A stretch of DNA of 64,000 nt from Caballeronia sp. Lep1P3 (GCF_022879595.1 NZ_CP084265.1:2914001-2978000); one strand, 5' to 3'; shown: positions 44,939 through 57,228, numbered from the stretch's first letter. Numbers and translations: made by a program. Notes: generated by a model not told the origin, from the sequence alone.

Positions 44939-46183
44939 ATGGCGATCAGAACCTGGTTGGTCGGATGCAGCATGGTGTGCTCGCTCGCGGCGTCGTTCGT
45001 CACGTCCGCGGCGCGCGCCGAGCCGATCGGCGGCATTCGTCAATCCGAAGGGCTCGCGGCGCCGGTCTTCAGCCAGATTCCCGATGCGCTCGACCCGCGT
45101 TTGCCGGTCGTCGCGAACGGCCTGAACGAAACGGTCGTCGAGATACCCGACGACGACATCGCGCTCCAGACCACCATCTTCAAGCCGGACGGCGCGGGCC
45201 CGTTCCCGATGATCGTCTTCAATCACGGCAAGCTCCCCGGCGATTCCCACGCGCAGCCGCGCAACCGGCCCGTCGCGCTCGCACGCGAGTTCGTGCGTCA
45301 CGGCTACGTGGTCGTCGTGCCGAACCGGCGCGGCTTCGCGGGCTCGGGCGGCGAATACGCTGGCCAGGGCTGCAACGTCGAGGCCAATGGTTTCTCGCAG
45401 GCGCGCGATGTCGCCGCCACCGTCGCATACATGAGCGAGCAGCCTTACGTCGACAAGACGCATGTCGTCGTGGCGGGCACGTCGCACGGCGGGCTGACGA
45501 CCATCGCCTACGGCGCGCGCGATGCGCTCGGCGCGCCGGGCGTGCGCGGCCTCATCAATTTCTCGGGCGGCTTGCGTCAGGACGAATGCGCGGGCTGGCA
45601 GAAGAATCTCGTCGATGCCTTCGGCGCGTATGGCGAGCACGTCCGCCTGCCGTCGCTGTGGCTCTACGGCGACAACGATTCCGTCTGGGAAGGCAATCTC
45701 TCGACGCAGATGTACGGCGCCTTCGTCGCGCACGGCGCGCGCGCGAGCATGGTGGATTTCGGCACGTACAAGAACGACGCGCACCGGCTCGTCGGCGACC
45801 GCGACGGCGTGCAGGTCTGGTGGCCGCGCGTGAAGGCATTCCTCGCGCAGATCGGCATGCCGACCGCCGTGCAGTATCAGGTCGCCGAGCCGCGCGCGCC
45901 GCAAGCCACCGACTTCGCGAATCTCGACTCCGTGCAATCCGTTCCGTTCGTCGATGAAAGCGGCCGCGCTGGGTATCGCAATTTCCTGAACCAGTATTCG
46001 AGCCGCGCGTTCGCCGTGTCGGACTCGGGCGCGTGGTCGTGGGCCGAAGGCGGCGACGATCCGATGGCGGTCGCCATTGCCGGCTGCCAGAAGCAGAGCA
46101 GCGATCCGTGCAAGCTCTACGCGGTGGACGATGTCGTCGTCTGGAACGACAGCGCCGCGCAAACGCAGACCGCGTCGCGCTAA
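44939..46183 (+). CDS. exported alpha/beta hydrolase
   Basis: A 414-residue protein with a signal peptide (MAIRTWLVGCSMVCSLAASF, cleavage near ARAEPIG). Alpha/beta-hydrolase fold: the oxyanion region FNHGKLPGDS, RRGFAGSGGEYAG, nucleophile elbow GTSHGGLTT, Asp in YGDNDSVW and His in NDAHRLVGD. It resembles dienelactone-hydrolase-like or peptidase-S9-like esterases; the substrate is not clear. A C-terminal part (about 330-414) is an added domain. The start was chosen to give the signal peptide; GGAGTCC precedes it. Confidence 0.8.
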   Translation: MAIRTWLVGCSMVCSLAASFVTSAARAEPIGGIRQSEGLAAPVFSQIPDALDPRLPVVANGLNETVVEIPDDDIALQTTIFKPDGAGPFPMIVFNHGKLPGDSHAQPRNRPVALAREFVRHGYVVVVPNRRGFAGSGGEYAGQGCNVEANGFSQARDVAATVAYMSEQPYVDKTHVVVAGTSHGGLTTIAYGARDALGAPGVRGLINFSGGLRQDECAGWQKNLVDAFGAYGEHVRLPSLWLYGDNDSVWEGNLSTQMYGAFVAHGARASMVDFGTYKNDAHRLVGDRDGVQVWWPRVKAFLAQIGMPTAVQYQVAEPRAPQATDFANLDSVQSVPFVDESGRAGYRNFLNQYSSRAFAVSDSGAWSWAEGGDDPMAVAIAGCQKQSSDPCKLYAVDDVVVWNDSAAQTQTASR

Positions 46184-46205
46184 AACCCGCGTGCTTCGCG
46201 CTCCC

Positions 46206-46237
46206 GAAAACGCCGGCCTCTTGCGCCGGCGTTTTGC
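46206..46237 (+). terminator. intrinsic terminator after the exported hydrolase gene
   Basis: AAAACGCCGGC / GCCGGCGTTTT around CTCTTGC. Confidence 0.88.
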
Positions 46238-46479
46238 ATCTTGCGGCATGAATCGGAAGATTAGGCGTCGCGTAGAGCGACGATGCGCGCGATAGTGCGT
46301 TTTCGCATTTCCGATGCGCGCGCATGCATCGTCCAAAACATCGCCGAAAAAGGAAGCCGCCGCTCGTTTTCGGGATAATTGGAGCGCGCGAAAGCATCGC
46401 GCAGCTTTCTCCAAATGCGCAGGCCGCAGCGCCTGCCCCGACGTACCGGCCCGCGCCGCATGCGGGCCTGGGAGCCGTT

Positions 46480-47783
46480 TTGAACACAGAAGCCAATCAA
46501 GACTGGGTCGCGCGCTCGCTCGCCGCCGTATGGCATCCGTGCACCCAGATGAAGCACCACGAGCGCATGCCGCTCGTCCCCATCGCGCGCGGCAAGGGCG
46601 CGTGGCTCTACGATCCCGCGGGCGACCGCTATCTCGACGCCATCAGTTCGTGGTGGGTCAATCTCTTCGGCCACGCGAATCCCGACATCAACCGCGCGCT
46701 GAAAGATCAGCTCGAGACGCTCGAACACGCGATGCTCGCGGGCTGCACGCACGCGCCCGCCGTCGAACTCGCGGAGCGTCTTTCCGCGCTGACGCACGGC
46801 ACGCTCGGCCACGCGTTCTTCGCATCGGACGGCGCGTCGGCGGTCGAGATCGCGCTCAAGATGAGCTTTCACTTCTGGCGCAATCGCGGCCAGGACGAGA
46901 AGCGCGAGTTCGTCTGCCTTGCGAACAGCTATCACGGCGAGACCATCGGCGCGCTCGGCGTGACGGACGTCGCGCTCTTCAAGGACGCTTACGATCCGCT
47001 GATTCGCCACGCGCATGTGGTCGCGTCGCCGGCCGCGTCGGGCGTCGATGAAGCCGTCGCCGCGATGCGCGCGCTCTTCGAGCAACGCGCGGCGCAGCTT
47101 GCCGCGGTGATCGTCGAGCCGCTCGTGCAGTGCGCGGCGGGCATGGCGATGTACGACGCGTCGTATCTCGCGCGCCTGCGCGCGCTCTGCGACGAGTTCG
47201 GCGTGCATCTGATCGCCGACGAAATCGCGGTCGGCTGCGGGCGCACCGGCACCTTCTTCGCGTGCGAACAGGCGGACGTGTGGCCGGATCTCCTGTGTCT
47301 TTCGAAAGGCATCAGCGGCGGATATTTGCCGCTTTCCATCGTGCTTTCGCGCGATGACATCTACGCCGCCTTCTACGACGACGACATCGCGCGCGGCTTT
47401 CTGCATTCGCATTCGTACACGGGCAATCCGCTCGCGTGCCGCGCCGCGCTCGCCACGCTCGACCTTTTCGAAAGCGCGAACGTGCTCGCCGAAAACCGCC
47501 GCAAGTCCGCGTTGCTGCGCGAAGCCTTGCAGCCGCTTTTCGCACATGAACGCGTGCGCAATCCGCGCGAGCGCGGCACGATCTTCGCGTTCGATGTGGA
47601 CATTCAGGACCGCACGTTCTCGCGCCGCTTTTTCGCGAACGCGTTGCAGCGCGAACTGCTGATGCGTCCCATCGGCGCGACGGTCTACATGATGCCGCCG
47701 TACATCCTCACCGACGACGAACTCATGCTGCTCGCGCAACGCACGCGCGAAACGCTCGACGCCACGCTTGCGGAGCGCGTCGC

Positions 47784-47787
<4 letters not shown>
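46480..47787 (+). CDS. bioA: adenosylmethionine-8-amino-7-oxononanoate aminotransferase
   Basis: A 435-residue PLP enzyme: [68 protein letters not shown], and the PLP lysine in [13 protein letters not shown], which are BioA signatures. It makes diaminopelargonic acid from KAPA with SAM as amino donor. The start is taken as TTG at 46480 because GGGAG lies 5 bases upstream and homology begins just after; an ATG at 46324 would add 52 unlikely residues. First gene of the bioAFDB operon. Confidence 0.94.
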
Positions 47788-48970
<1,183 letters not shown>

Positions 48971-48974
<4 letters not shown>

Positions 48975-49672
48975 CCGCTCTATCCTTTTTCGTTGCCGGC
49001 ACCGATACGGAGATCGGCAAGACCTTCGTTTCGTGCGCGCTGCTTCACGGCTTCGCGCGCGCGAACCTCCGCGCCGCCGCGATGAAGCCGATCGCCTCGG
49101 GCGCGGCCGTCCGCGATGGCGCGCTTCACAACGAAGACGCCGATCAGCTCGACGCCGCCGCCAACGTCGCGCTGCCGCCCGAGATTCGCACGCCGTTCAT
49201 GATGCGCGAGCCGATCGCGCCGCACATCGCGGCGGCGCGCGAAGGCATCGCGCTCGATATCGGGCGCATCGTGGACGCGCATCGCGTGGCATCGACGCGC
49301 GCGGATATCGTCGTGGTGGAAGGCGTCGGCGGCTTTCGCGTGCCGCTCGACGACGCGCACGACACCGCCGATCTCGCCGTCGCGCTCGGCTTGCCGGTAG
49401 TGCTCGTCGTCGGCGTGCGGCTCGGCTGCATCAGCCATGCGCTTCTGACCGTCGAAGCGATTGCATCGCGCGGGCTGCGGCTCGCGGGCTGGGTCGCCAA
49501 TCGCGTCGATCCGGACATGCTCTATCCCGACGAGAACATCGCGACGCTCACGAAACGCATCGACGCGCCGCTTCTCGGCGTCATTCCTCATCTCGCACAT
49601 CGCGATGCAGCGCGCGCCGCCGATCATCTCGACGCGCGCCTTCTGCTCGACACGCTTCATCTCAAGGACTGA
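48971..49672 (+). CDS. bioD: dethiobiotin synthetase
   Basis: A 233-residue ATP-dependent enzyme: P-loop-like [16 protein letters not shown], the KPIASGA motif with catalytic Lys, and [13 protein letters not shown]. It closes the ureido ring of dethiobiotin. ATGA overlap with bioF, 6 bases before bioB. Confidence 0.95.
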
Positions 49673-49678
49673 ACTCAC

Positions 49679-50716
49679 ATGACGCAGACCATCACTGCGG
49701 AAACCACGCAATCCATTCACGCTCATGCACAGACGCCCGCGCGCTGGCGTGTCGCGGATGTCGTCGCGCTCTACGAACTGCCGTTCAACGATCTGCTTTA
49801 TCGCGCGCAGACGGTGCATCGCGAACACTTCGATCCGAACGCGGTGCAGCTTTCCACGCTGCTCTCGATCAAGACCGGCGGCTGCGAGGAAGACTGCGCG
49901 TATTGCCCGCAGTCCGTGCATCACGAAACAGGCGTGAAGGCCGACAAGCTGATGGAAGTCGATGCCGTGCTGAAGGCCGCCGAAACCGCGAAGGCCAACG
50001 GCGCGACGCGCTTTTGCATGGGCGCGGCGTGGCGCAATCCGAAGGATCGCCATCTCGAGCCGATCAAGGACATGATTCGCGGCGTGAAGGCGATGGGCCT
50101 CGAAACCTGCGTGACGCTCGGCATGCTGGAGGCGCATCAGGCGCAATCCCTGCGCGATGCCGGCCTCGATTACTACAACCATAACCTCGACACGTCGCCC
50201 GAGTTCTACGGCCAGATCATCTCGACGCGCACGTATCAGGATCGGCTCGACACGCTCGAACATGTGCGCGACGCGGGCATCAACGTGTGCTGCGGCGGGA
50301 TCGTGGGCATGGGCGAATCGCGGCGCGAGCGCGCGGGGCTGATCTCGCAGCTCGCGAACATGGAGCCGTATCCGGAGTCGGTGCCGATCAACAATCTCGT
50401 GCAGGTCGCGGGCACGCCGCTCACCGGCACCGAGGCGCTCGATCCGTTCGAGTTCGTCCGCACGATCGCGGTCGCGCGCATCACGATGCCGAAGGCGATG
50501 GTGCGTCTTTCGGCAGGCCGCGAACAGATGGACGAGGCGTTGCAGGCGCTGTGCTTCGCGGCGGGCGCGAACTCGATCTTCTACGGCGACCAGTTGCTCA
50601 CGACGAGCAATCCGCAAGCGGAAGCGGATCGCAAACTGATCGAGCGGCTCGGCATGCGCGCGGAAGCGGCGCAGGACACGGCTAAACGCGAAGCGGCTTG
50701 CGGCTGCGGGAATTAA
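49679..50716 (+). CDS. bioB: biotin synthase
   Basis: A 345-residue radical SAM enzyme. The [4Fe-4S] cluster motif is [11 protein letters not shown] (C-x3-C-x2-C), followed by the conserved [13 protein letters not shown] and the Cys and Arg ligands of the [2Fe-2S] cluster in CVTLGML and [12 protein letters not shown]. It inserts sulfur into dethiobiotin. Last gene of the operon. Confidence 0.97.
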   Translation: MTQTITAETTQSIHAHAQTPARWRVADVVALYELPFNDLLYRAQTVHREHFDPNAVQLSTLLSIKTGGCEEDCAYCPQSVHHETGVKADKLMEVDAVLKAAETAKANGATRFCMGAAWRNPKDRHLEPIKDMIRGVKAMGLETCVTLGMLEAHQAQSLRDAGLDYYNHNLDTSPEFYGQIISTRTYQDRLDTLEHVRDAGINVCCGGIVGMGESRRERAGLISQLANMEPYPESVPINNLVQVAGTPLTGTEALDPFEFVRTIAVARITMPKAMVRLSAGREQMDEALQALCFAAGANSIFYGDQLLTTSNPQAEADRKLIERLGMRAEAAQDTAKREAACGCGN

Positions 50717-50762
50717 TCGCACGCTGAGGAGGCTCGCGCGCGCGAGCCTCGTCGCGGATCGC

Positions 50763-51770
50763 TTACTTGCGCTCCGCGATCACCTGATCGAACGTTCCGC
50801 CATCGGCGAAATGCGTCTGCTGCGCTTTCTGCCAGTTGCCGAACACCTGTTCCACCGTGAACGTCTTCAAAGGCTTGAACTCGCTCGCGTGCTTCGCGAG
50901 CACGTCCGCGTTGCGCGGGCGCAAGTGATGCTGCGCGATGATCTCCTGCGCCGCTGGTCCATAGAGAAAGTCGAGATACGCCTGCGCCTGCTTGCGCGTG
51001 CCGCGCTTGTCGACCACTTTGTCGACGATCGAGACCGGCGGCTCCGCGAGCAGGCTCGATGACGGATACACCGCGTCGAAATCCTTCGCGCCCGCGCCGG
51101 CTTCGATCAGGCCGACTTCGTTCTCGAACGTGACGAGCACGTCGCCGATTCCGCGCTGCGTGAACGTCGTCGTCGCGCCGCGCCCGCCCGTGTCGAGCAC
51201 CGGCACGTTCGCGAAGATCGCTTTCTCGAAGTCCTGCGCCTGCGCATCGGTCGCGCCCTGCTGCTTCTTGTAGCCCCACGCGGCGAGATACGTGTAGCGC
51301 CCATTGCCCGATGTCTTCGGGTTCGCGATGATCGCCTGCACGCCGGGCCGCGCGAGATCGCTCCAGTCGTTGATGTGCTTCGGGTTGCCGTGGCGCACGA
51401 GAAAGACCATCGTCGTGGTGTACGGCGCGCTGCCGTTCGGCAGGCGCGTGCGCCAGTTCGCGGGCACGAGCTGGCCGCGTTGCGCGAGAAGGTCGATGTC
51501 GTTCGGCTGATTCATCGTGACGACATCGGCCTGAAGTCCCTGCATCACCGATAACGCCTGCGCGCTCGATGCCCCATGCGACTGCCGCACCGACACGGTT
51601 TCGCCGGTGCGCTTCTTGTAGTCGGAGACGAACGCTGCATCGATGTCCTTGTACAGCTCGCGCGTGACGTCATAGGAGACGTTGAGCAGGGTCGTGTCCG
51701 CATGGGCCGCGCCCGCCGTCATGTTCAACGCCGCGCACGCGGCGAGCGCGAGCTTCTTGTATGCCGCCAT
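50763..51770 (-). CDS. sulfate ABC transporter substrate-binding protein
   Basis: A 335-residue periplasmic protein with signal peptide [24 protein letters not shown]. Sbp/CysP family patterns: [52 protein letters not shown], and [17 protein letters not shown]. It binds sulfate (or thiosulfate) for uptake. No cysTWA genes are adjacent, so it is an orphan here. The ATG at 51770 follows GAGGAAC; the ORF start at 51839 is unlikely. Confidence 0.93.
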   Translation of the reverse strand: MAAYKKLALAACAALNMTAGAAHADTTLLNVSYDVTRELYKDIDAAFVSDYKKRTGETVSVRQSHGASSAQALSVMQGLQADVVTMNQPNDIDLLAQRGQLVPANWRTRLPNGSAPYTTTMVFLVRHGNPKHINDWSDLARPGVQAIIANPKTSGNGRYTYLAAWGYKKQQGATDAQAQDFEKAIFANVPVLDTGGRGATTTFTQRGIGDVLVTFENEVGLIEAGAGAKDFDAVYPSSSLLAEPPVSIVDKVVDKRGTRKQAQAYLDFLYGPAAQEIIAQHHLRPRNADVLAKHASEFKPLKTFTVEQVFGNWQKAQQTHFADGGTFDQVIAERK

Positions 51771-51866
51771 GTTGTTCCTCGAAAAAGCGGTTGCGATAAA
51801 AACGCGAAAGGCCGCGCGAAGGCGGCCATTGCATGTCATTCACGCGCCCGACGCGCGCGGTGCGAT

Positions 51867-52511
51867 TCAGCCATACGCATGTTCGCGCAGGAACGCGTCT
51901 TCCGTGTCGCGCGCGGGCGCTGCGGGCGCTGCATGGTGCGAGAGCGTGTCGACGAGATACTTCGCATGCGGCCACGGTCCGAAGCCCGCAGCCGTGTTGA
52001 TGTGCCCGGCATCGCCGAAATTCACGAACGCGCTGCCCAGACGCTGCGCGAGATCGCGTGCCTGATGCGCGGGCATCCACGGATCGGTCTCGCTGCCGAC
52101 GAGAATCGACGGTACGCGAAGACGCGCCGGCTCCAAACGTCCCGCGAGGCGAAACTTGTCCGGGCTTGCAGGCGCGACGAACAGCACGCCGACCACTTGC
52201 TTGAGCATGCGTGCGTGGGTGCCCGTGCCCGTGCTTGCGTTCGCCTGCGCGCGCAGGAGCGCATGCGCGGCCGCGAAACAGCCGAAGCTATGCGCCGCGA
52301 GCACGACGGGCCGGCGCAGCGCATCGAGCCGTGCGCTCACCGCGCTCGCCCACGTGTCAAGATCCGGCGCGTCCCAGTCGGCCTGTTCGACGCGCGACGA
52401 CTCCGTGTATTGCCGCTCGAGCCAGCTTTGCCAATGCGCGCCTTCGCTGCCGTGCAGCCCCGGCACGGTGACGAGCACAGGCCTGCCCGATGGATAGTCG
52501 ATGTCGTTCAT
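51867..52511 (-). CDS. RBBP9/YdeN-type alpha/beta hydrolase
   Basis: A 214-residue small serine hydrolase: [19 protein letters not shown], then the nucleophile elbow [10 protein letters not shown], an Asp in [10 protein letters not shown], and His in [16 protein letters not shown], the last being typical of DUF1234/RBBP9 proteins. Substrate unknown. It is 97 bases downstream of, and on the same strand as, the sulfate-binding protein gene. Confidence 0.87.
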   Translation of the reverse strand: MNDIDYPSGRPVLVTVPGLHGSEGAHWQSWLERQYTESSRVEQADWDAPDLDTWASAVSARLDALRRPVVLAAHSFGCFAAAHALLRAQANASTGTGTHARMLKQVVGVLFVAPASPDKFRLAGRLEPARLRVPSILVGSETDPWMPAHQARDLAQRLGSAFVNFGDAGHINTAAGFGPWPHAKYLVDTLSHHAAPAAPARDTEDAFLREHAYG

Positions 52512-52661
52512 GCATGCCTCGCGCCGCGTTGGATTCATGCGCCATTCTCGCGTGATGCGCGCCGCGCGCGAACGATTCAATCGTCATTTCGATATGCGCG
52601 CCCGCGTCATGCTCACCGTAGAATGTGGCGATATGCCCGCACCATCCTCACCGGAGGCCGT

Positions 52662-53144
52662 ATGTCCGATCTGCCCGACGAATCCGCCGACCGCTTCCAG
52701 CACGCGGATCATTCCAGAACGCAGCGCACGCTGCAGCCGTTTCATCTCGCGTTTCCCGTCACGAGCCTCGAGTTCGCCCGCGCCTTTTACGGCGAACTGC
52801 TCGGCTGTCCGGAAGGCCGCAGTTCGCCCGACTGGGTCGATTTCGACTTCTTCGGCCATCAGCTCGTCGCGCATCTGTCGCCGGACGAGGCGCGTCCCGC
52901 CGCGAAGAACGACGTGGACGGCGACGCCGTTCCCGTGCGTCACTTCGGCGTCGTGCTTTCCATGAGCGACTGGCACGCGCTCGCCGAGCGTCTGCAGGGC
53001 GTCGGCACGAAGTTCATCATCGAGCCGCATGTGCGCTTCAAGGGCGAAGTCGGCGAGCAGGCCACCATGTTCTTCCTCGATCCATGCGGCAACGCGCTGG
53101 AATTCAAGGCGTTCAACGACATCGGCCAGCTCTTCGCCAAATGA
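52662..53144 (+). CDS. VOC family protein (glyoxalase/dioxygenase fold)
   Basis: A 160-residue single-chain VOC protein: [34 protein letters not shown] and [16 protein letters not shown], with H and E as candidate metal ligands. Similar proteins are often called bleomycin/fosfomycin-resistance or dioxygenase-like; no specific substrate can be named. The ATG at 52662 follows GGAGGC. The stop overlaps the next ATG. Confidence 0.85.
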   Translation: MSDLPDESADRFQHADHSRTQRTLQPFHLAFPVTSLEFARAFYGELLGCPEGRSSPDWVDFDFFGHQLVAHLSPDEARPAAKNDVDGDAVPVRHFGVVLSMSDWHALAERLQGVGTKFIIEPHVRFKGEVGEQATMFFLDPCGNALEFKAFNDIGQLFAK

Positions 53145-54091
53145 GCCGCATGAAGATCATCTTCTACGAGAAGAACACGGACACCGGCGCGTGGCTGCGC
53201 AATTTCGCGCGCGAGCTGCCGGAAGCCGACGTGCGCGTCTGGGAACCGGGCGACACCGCGCCCGCCGATTACGCCGTCGTCTGGCGCGCGCCGCGCGAGT
53301 TGTTCGCGCATCGCCCGGATCTGAAGGCCGTGTTCAATCTCGGCGCGGGCGTCGATGCGATTCTCGATGCCGAACGCAAGGAGCCGGGCACGCTGCCGCG
53401 AAACGCGATGCTCGTGCGCCTCGAAGACAGCGGCATGGCGCGGCAGATGGTCGAATACGCGAGCTATGCGGTGCTGCGCTACATGCGCCGCCTCGACGAA
53501 TATGAAGCGCTGCAACGCGAAGGCCGCTGGGAAAAGCTGACGCAGCACGCGCGCCGGGATTTCACGGTAGGCGTGCTGGGTCTCGGCGTGCTGGGCGGCG
53601 AAGTGGCGCGCGGCCTGCTTGCGCTCGGCGTGCCGGTGCGCGGGTTCAGCCGCACGCCGAAGACGATCGAAGGCGTCGACGTGTACGCGGGTCCGGAACG
53701 TTTCGATGCGTTCCTCGATGGCGCGAAAATGCTCATCAACCTGCTGCCGCATACGCCGGACACCGAAGGCGTGCTGAACGCGCGCACATTCGGCAGGCTT
53801 GCGCACGGCGCGTATCTGGTGAACGTCGCGCGCGGCGCGCATCTCGTCGATGACGATCTCATCGCGGCGCTCGATAGCGGACAGCTCGCCGCCGCGATGC
53901 TCGACGTGTTCCACACCGAGCCGCTGCCGCAGGCGCATCCGTTCTGGCAGCATCCGCGCGTCAGCGTGACGCCGCACGTTTCCGCCGAAACGCTGCGCGA
54001 AGAGAGCGTCGTGCAGATCGCCGCGAAGATCAGGGCGCTCGCGCGCGGCGAAGCCATCAGCGGCATCGTGGATATCGCGCGCGGTTACTGA
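53141..54091 (+). CDS. ghrA: glyoxylate/hydroxypyruvate reductase A
   Basis: A 316-residue D-2-hydroxyacid dehydrogenase of the GhrA type. The NAD(P) site [29 protein letters not shown], catalytic Arg in [14 protein letters not shown], Glu in HTEPLP and His in TPHVSAET are visible. It reduces glyoxylate and hydroxypyruvate. The first ATG overlaps the VOC stop; a second in-frame ATG at 53150 (MKIIFYE) is also possible. It is close upstream of HMG-CoA lyase. Confidence 0.92.
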   Translation: MSRMKIIFYEKNTDTGAWLRNFARELPEADVRVWEPGDTAPADYAVVWRAPRELFAHRPDLKAVFNLGAGVDAILDAERKEPGTLPRNAMLVRLEDSGMARQMVEYASYAVLRYMRRLDEYEALQREGRWEKLTQHARRDFTVGVLGLGVLGGEVARGLLALGVPVRGFSRTPKTIEGVDVYAGPERFDAFLDGAKMLINLLPHTPDTEGVLNARTFGRLAHGAYLVNVARGAHLVDDDLIAALDSGQLAAAMLDVFHTEPLPQAHPFWQHPRVSVTPHVSAETLREESVVQIAAKIRALARGEAISGIVDIARGY

Positions 54092-54117
54092 ACGCATCAC
54101 CGAGACAAGGAGACACC

Positions 54118-55038
54118 ATGCTTCCCGCCAAAGTGAAAATCGTCGAGGTCGCGCCCCGCGACGGCCTGCAGAACGAGAAGGAATTCGTCCCCACCGAAGT
54201 CAAGATCGAGCTCGTGAACCGGCTCGCGCGCGCGGGCATCGTCAATGTGGAATCGACGTCGTTCGTATCGGCGAAATGGGTGCCGCAAATGGCCGACGCC
54301 GCCGCGCTGATGGCGGGCATCGAGCGCCGGCCGGGAACGCTCTACTCGGTGCTCACGCCGAACATGCGCGGCTTCGAAGGCGCGCTCGAAGCGAAGGCCG
54401 ACGAGATCGTGATCTTCGGCGCGGCGAGCGAGGCGTTCTCGCAGAAGAACATCAATTGCAGCATCGCGGAGAGCGTCGCCCGTTTCGAGCCGGTCGCCCG
54501 CGCCGCGAAGGACGCGGGCATGCGTCTGCGCGGCAGCATCTCGTGCGCGCTCGGCTGCCCGTATCAGGGCGACGTGAGCGTGGCCTCCGTCGTGGATGTC
54601 GTCGAGCGCATGAAGGCACTCGGCTGCGACGAAATCGACATCGCCGATACGATCGGCGTCGCCACGCCCGCACGCACGCGCGAAGTGGTCGCGGCGGCGT
54701 CGAAGGTGTTTCCGCGCGAGCGTCTTTCGGGCCACTTCCACGATACCTACGGGCAAGCCATCGGCAACATCTATGGCGCGCTGCTGGAAGGCATCGAGAT
54801 TTTTCACGCGTCGGTGGCAGGGCTCGGCGGCTGTCCGTATGCGAAAGGTGCGACGGGCAACGTCGCGACCGAAGACGTCGTCTATCTGATGAACGGCCTC
54901 GGCATCGAGACCGGCGTCGATCTCGATCAGCTCGTCGAAACCGGCGATTTCATTTCGCGCGCGATCGGCAAGGCGAGCGCATCGCGCGCCGGACGCGCGC
55001 TGCTCGCGAAACAGCGCAGCGGCGAAGCGTGCTTCTAG
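54118..55038 (+). CDS. hydroxymethylglutaryl-CoA lyase
   Basis: A 306-residue TIM-barrel lyase: KIVEVAPRDGLQNEKEF, DTIGVATPART, HFHDTYGQA, and the HMG-CoA lyase signature SVAGLGGCPYAKGATGNVATED with the active Cys. It splits HMG-CoA to acetyl-CoA and acetoacetate, the last step of leucine breakdown. AAGGAG precedes the ATG. It follows ghrA by 26 bases and precedes a ybaK-type gene. Confidence 0.95.
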   Translation: MLPAKVKIVEVAPRDGLQNEKEFVPTEVKIELVNRLARAGIVNVESTSFVSAKWVPQMADAAALMAGIERRPGTLYSVLTPNMRGFEGALEAKADEIVIFGAASEAFSQKNINCSIAESVARFEPVARAAKDAGMRLRGSISCALGCPYQGDVSVASVVDVVERMKALGCDEIDIADTIGVATPARTREVVAAASKVFPRERLSGHFHDTYGQAIGNIYGALLEGIEIFHASVAGLGGCPYAKGATGNVATEDVVYLMNGLGIETGVDLDQLVETGDFISRAIGKASASRAGRALLAKQRSGEACF

Positions 55039-55052
55039 CCCGAGGACATTTC

Positions 55053-55562
55053 ATGATCGAAGCCACCCCCATCGAAGCGCTGCCCGATTCCGCGCGCCGC
55101 GTCGCGCTGTTGCTGAAGGAACGCGGCCATCCGCATCCGGTCGTGATGCTGCCTGCGACCGGCAAGACATCAGCGGAAGCGGCGGCCGGCCTCGACTGCT
55201 CCATCGCGCAGATCGCGAAGTCGATTCTCTTTCGCCGGCGCGACGACGACACGCCGGTGCTCGTCATCGCGAGCGGCGCGAATCGCGTCGACGAAGCGAA
55301 AGTCGCGGCGCGCGTCGGCGCATTGGCGCGCGCGGACGCGAAGTTCGTGCGCGAGAAAACGGGCTATGCGATCGGCGGCGTCTGCCCCATCGGACACGCG
55401 ACGCAACCCGTCACGCTGATCGACGAAGACCTGCTCGCGCTCGATAGCCTTTGGGCCGCGGCGGGGCATCCGCACGCGGTGTTCAACCTGTCGCCGCGCG
55501 AGCTGGTCGAGTTGACCGGCGCACCCGTCGTCGATGTCGCGCTGCGCGAACCGGCGCCATGA
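55053..55562 (+). CDS. YbaK/EbsC family aminoacyl-tRNA deacylase-like protein
   Basis: A 169-residue protein of the Cys-tRNA(Pro)/ProX deacylase superfamily: CSIAQIAKSILFR, with the catalytic Lys, REKTGYAIGGVCPIGHA and FNLSPRELVELTGAPVVDV. Such proteins hydrolyse mischarged tRNAs. It has GAGGACA upstream of ATG. Its stop overlaps the following start (ATGA). Confidence 0.9.
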   Translation: MIEATPIEALPDSARRVALLLKERGHPHPVVMLPATGKTSAEAAAGLDCSIAQIAKSILFRRRDDDTPVLVIASGANRVDEAKVAARVGALARADAKFVREKTGYAIGGVCPIGHATQPVTLIDEDLLALDSLWAAAGHPHAVFNLSPRELVELTGAPVVDVALREPAP

Positions 55563-56146
55563 CGACGAACGTGCCCTCGCCTTGCGTCGACGTGTGCCGG
55601 ATGAATCCGCAAACCGGCTTCTGCGACGGCTGCCTGCGCACCATCGACGAGATCGCGGCGTGGGCCGGCTATGACGGCGACGAAAAGCGCGCGGTGCTCG
55701 CGCGCATTCCGAGCCGCCGACAAGGTGCGCGCATCGTCGTGATCGGCGAATCGTTCGACGCCACGCTCGCGCTGCCCGCCGACTCCATCCGGCATTTCGC
55801 GACGCTCGTCAACGACATGAACCCGCTGCATCACGACGACGCGACCGCACGTGCAAGCCGCTTCGGAACGCTGATCGCATCGGGCACGCAGCCGACCGCG
55901 CATCTGATGGCGATGATCGCGACGCACTTCGCGCGGTACGCGCAGCCGCTCGGCCTCGAATTCGGCATCAAGCTCACGCGCGCGGTGAAGGCGAACGACG
56001 TGCTGACGATGCGCTGGCAAGTGATCGAAGCGAAGTGGAAGCCGAGTCTCGGCGGCGATCTCGCGAAGCTCGAAGGCGGCGCGGTGAACCAGCACGGCGA
56101 AACCGTGATGAAGGCGACGGCCACCATCGTCGTGATGCCGGCATGA
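55559..56146 (+). CDS. DUF1289-MaoC fusion protein
   Basis: A 195-residue protein. The first 55 residues are a DUF1289 domain with Cys ligands CVDVCRMNPQTGFCDGCLRT. After a short linker (about 56-61) comes a MaoC-type hot-dog domain (IVVIGESFDATLAL...NDMNPLHHDDATARASRFGTLIASGTQPTAHLMAMI), with the hydratase D and H in NPLHHD. In other genomes I recall these as separate adjacent genes. MaoC domains hydrate enoyl-CoA. The ATG overlaps the ybaK stop and the stop overlaps the MBL start. Confidence 0.82.
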   Translation: MTTNVPSPCVDVCRMNPQTGFCDGCLRTIDEIAAWAGYDGDEKRAVLARIPSRRQGARIVVIGESFDATLALPADSIRHFATLVNDMNPLHHDDATARASRFGTLIASGTQPTAHLMAMIATHFARYAQPLGLEFGIKLTRAVKANDVLTMRWQVIEAKWKPSLGGDLAKLEGGAVNQHGETVMKATATIVVMPA

Positions 56147-57054
56147 AGACGCTTCCTCAATCGATGACCGTTTTCGAGCGCGGCTGGCTCTCGTCGAACA
56201 ACGTGCTGTTCGAGGGCGCCGAAGGCACCGCGTTCGTCGATACCGGCTACGTTTCGCACGCGCCGCAGACGCTCGCGCTCGTGCGCCAAAAGCTCGGCGC
56301 GCGCAGGCTCGACCTGATCGTCAACACGCATCTGCATTCGGACCATTGCGGCGGCAACGCGCTGCTTCAGCAAACGTATGCGTGCGACACGCTCATTCCC
56401 GCCGGCGAAGCGCAGGCCGTGCGCGACTGGAACGAACGCGCATTGACGTTCGACGCCACCGGCCAGTGCTGCGACCGCTTCGGCTTCACGGGCACCATCG
56501 AACACGGCGCGACGCTCACGCTCGGCGGCTTGCCGTGGTCCGTGCTCGGCGCACCGGGACACGATCCGCATTCGCTGATGCTCTATTGCGCCGACGCCCG
56601 CGTGCTCATCAGCGCCGACGCGCTCTGGGAAAACGGCTTCGGCGTGATCTTTCCCGAACTGGAAGGCGAAAGCGGCTTTGCGGAGGAGCGCGCGGTGCTG
56701 GAGGTGATCGCGCGGCTCGACGTCGATCTCGTGATTCCCGGACACGGCGCGCCGTTCAGCGATGTCGCGCGTGCGCTGGATGTCGCGTCGTCGCGGCTCG
56801 AATACTTGCAGGCCGATCCCGCGCGCAACGCAAAGAACGCGCTCAAGGTGTTGATCGTCTTCAAGCTGATGGAAGTGCGCGCCATGAGCTTCGACGCGAT
56901 CTTCGCGATGACCGCGACCGCCCGCGCGATGCGCGCCGCCGCGAGCGTGCTCGCTCCGCCGCGCGAACGCCGCGCGCTGCTGGAGAAGATCGTCGGGGAA
57001 CTGGAGAAAGCCGGCGCGGTGAAGGTGAACGCGGGCGTGGTATCGGCGGCTTGA
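56143..57054 (+). CDS. MBL fold metallo-hydrolase
   Basis: A 303-residue protein with the metal motif NTHLHSDHCGGN (H-x-H-x-D-H), then GAPGHDPHSLMLYC, LISADALWENG and VIPGHGAPFSDVA. It has an added C-terminal helical part (about 240-300). Possibly a thioesterase or glyoxalase II-like hydrolase; the coupling to a MaoC gene suggests an acyl-CoA or acyl-thioester substrate, which is inference. Start ATG overlaps the previous stop. Confidence 0.88.
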   Translation: MKTLPQSMTVFERGWLSSNNVLFEGAEGTAFVDTGYVSHAPQTLALVRQKLGARRLDLIVNTHLHSDHCGGNALLQQTYACDTLIPAGEAQAVRDWNERALTFDATGQCCDRFGFTGTIEHGATLTLGGLPWSVLGAPGHDPHSLMLYCADARVLISADALWENGFGVIFPELEGESGFAEERAVLEVIARLDVDLVIPGHGAPFSDVARALDVASSRLEYLQADPARNAKNALKVLIVFKLMEVRAMSFDAIFAMTATARAMRAAASVLAPPRERRALLEKIVGELEKAGAVKVNAGVVSAA

Positions 57055-57228
57055 GGCGTGTGCAAAGACCACACGCAAAAGCGACGCCCAAAAAGAAAGC
57101 CGCTTGTCAGCTACGGCAAGCGGCAGAACATAGACGTGATCAACGTCGAAATTATCCTAACCCGACGATACAACCGTTGCATCGGTGCTTTCCCTACAGA
57201 ACTGTAACGCTCACCTGACCGGCGCGTG

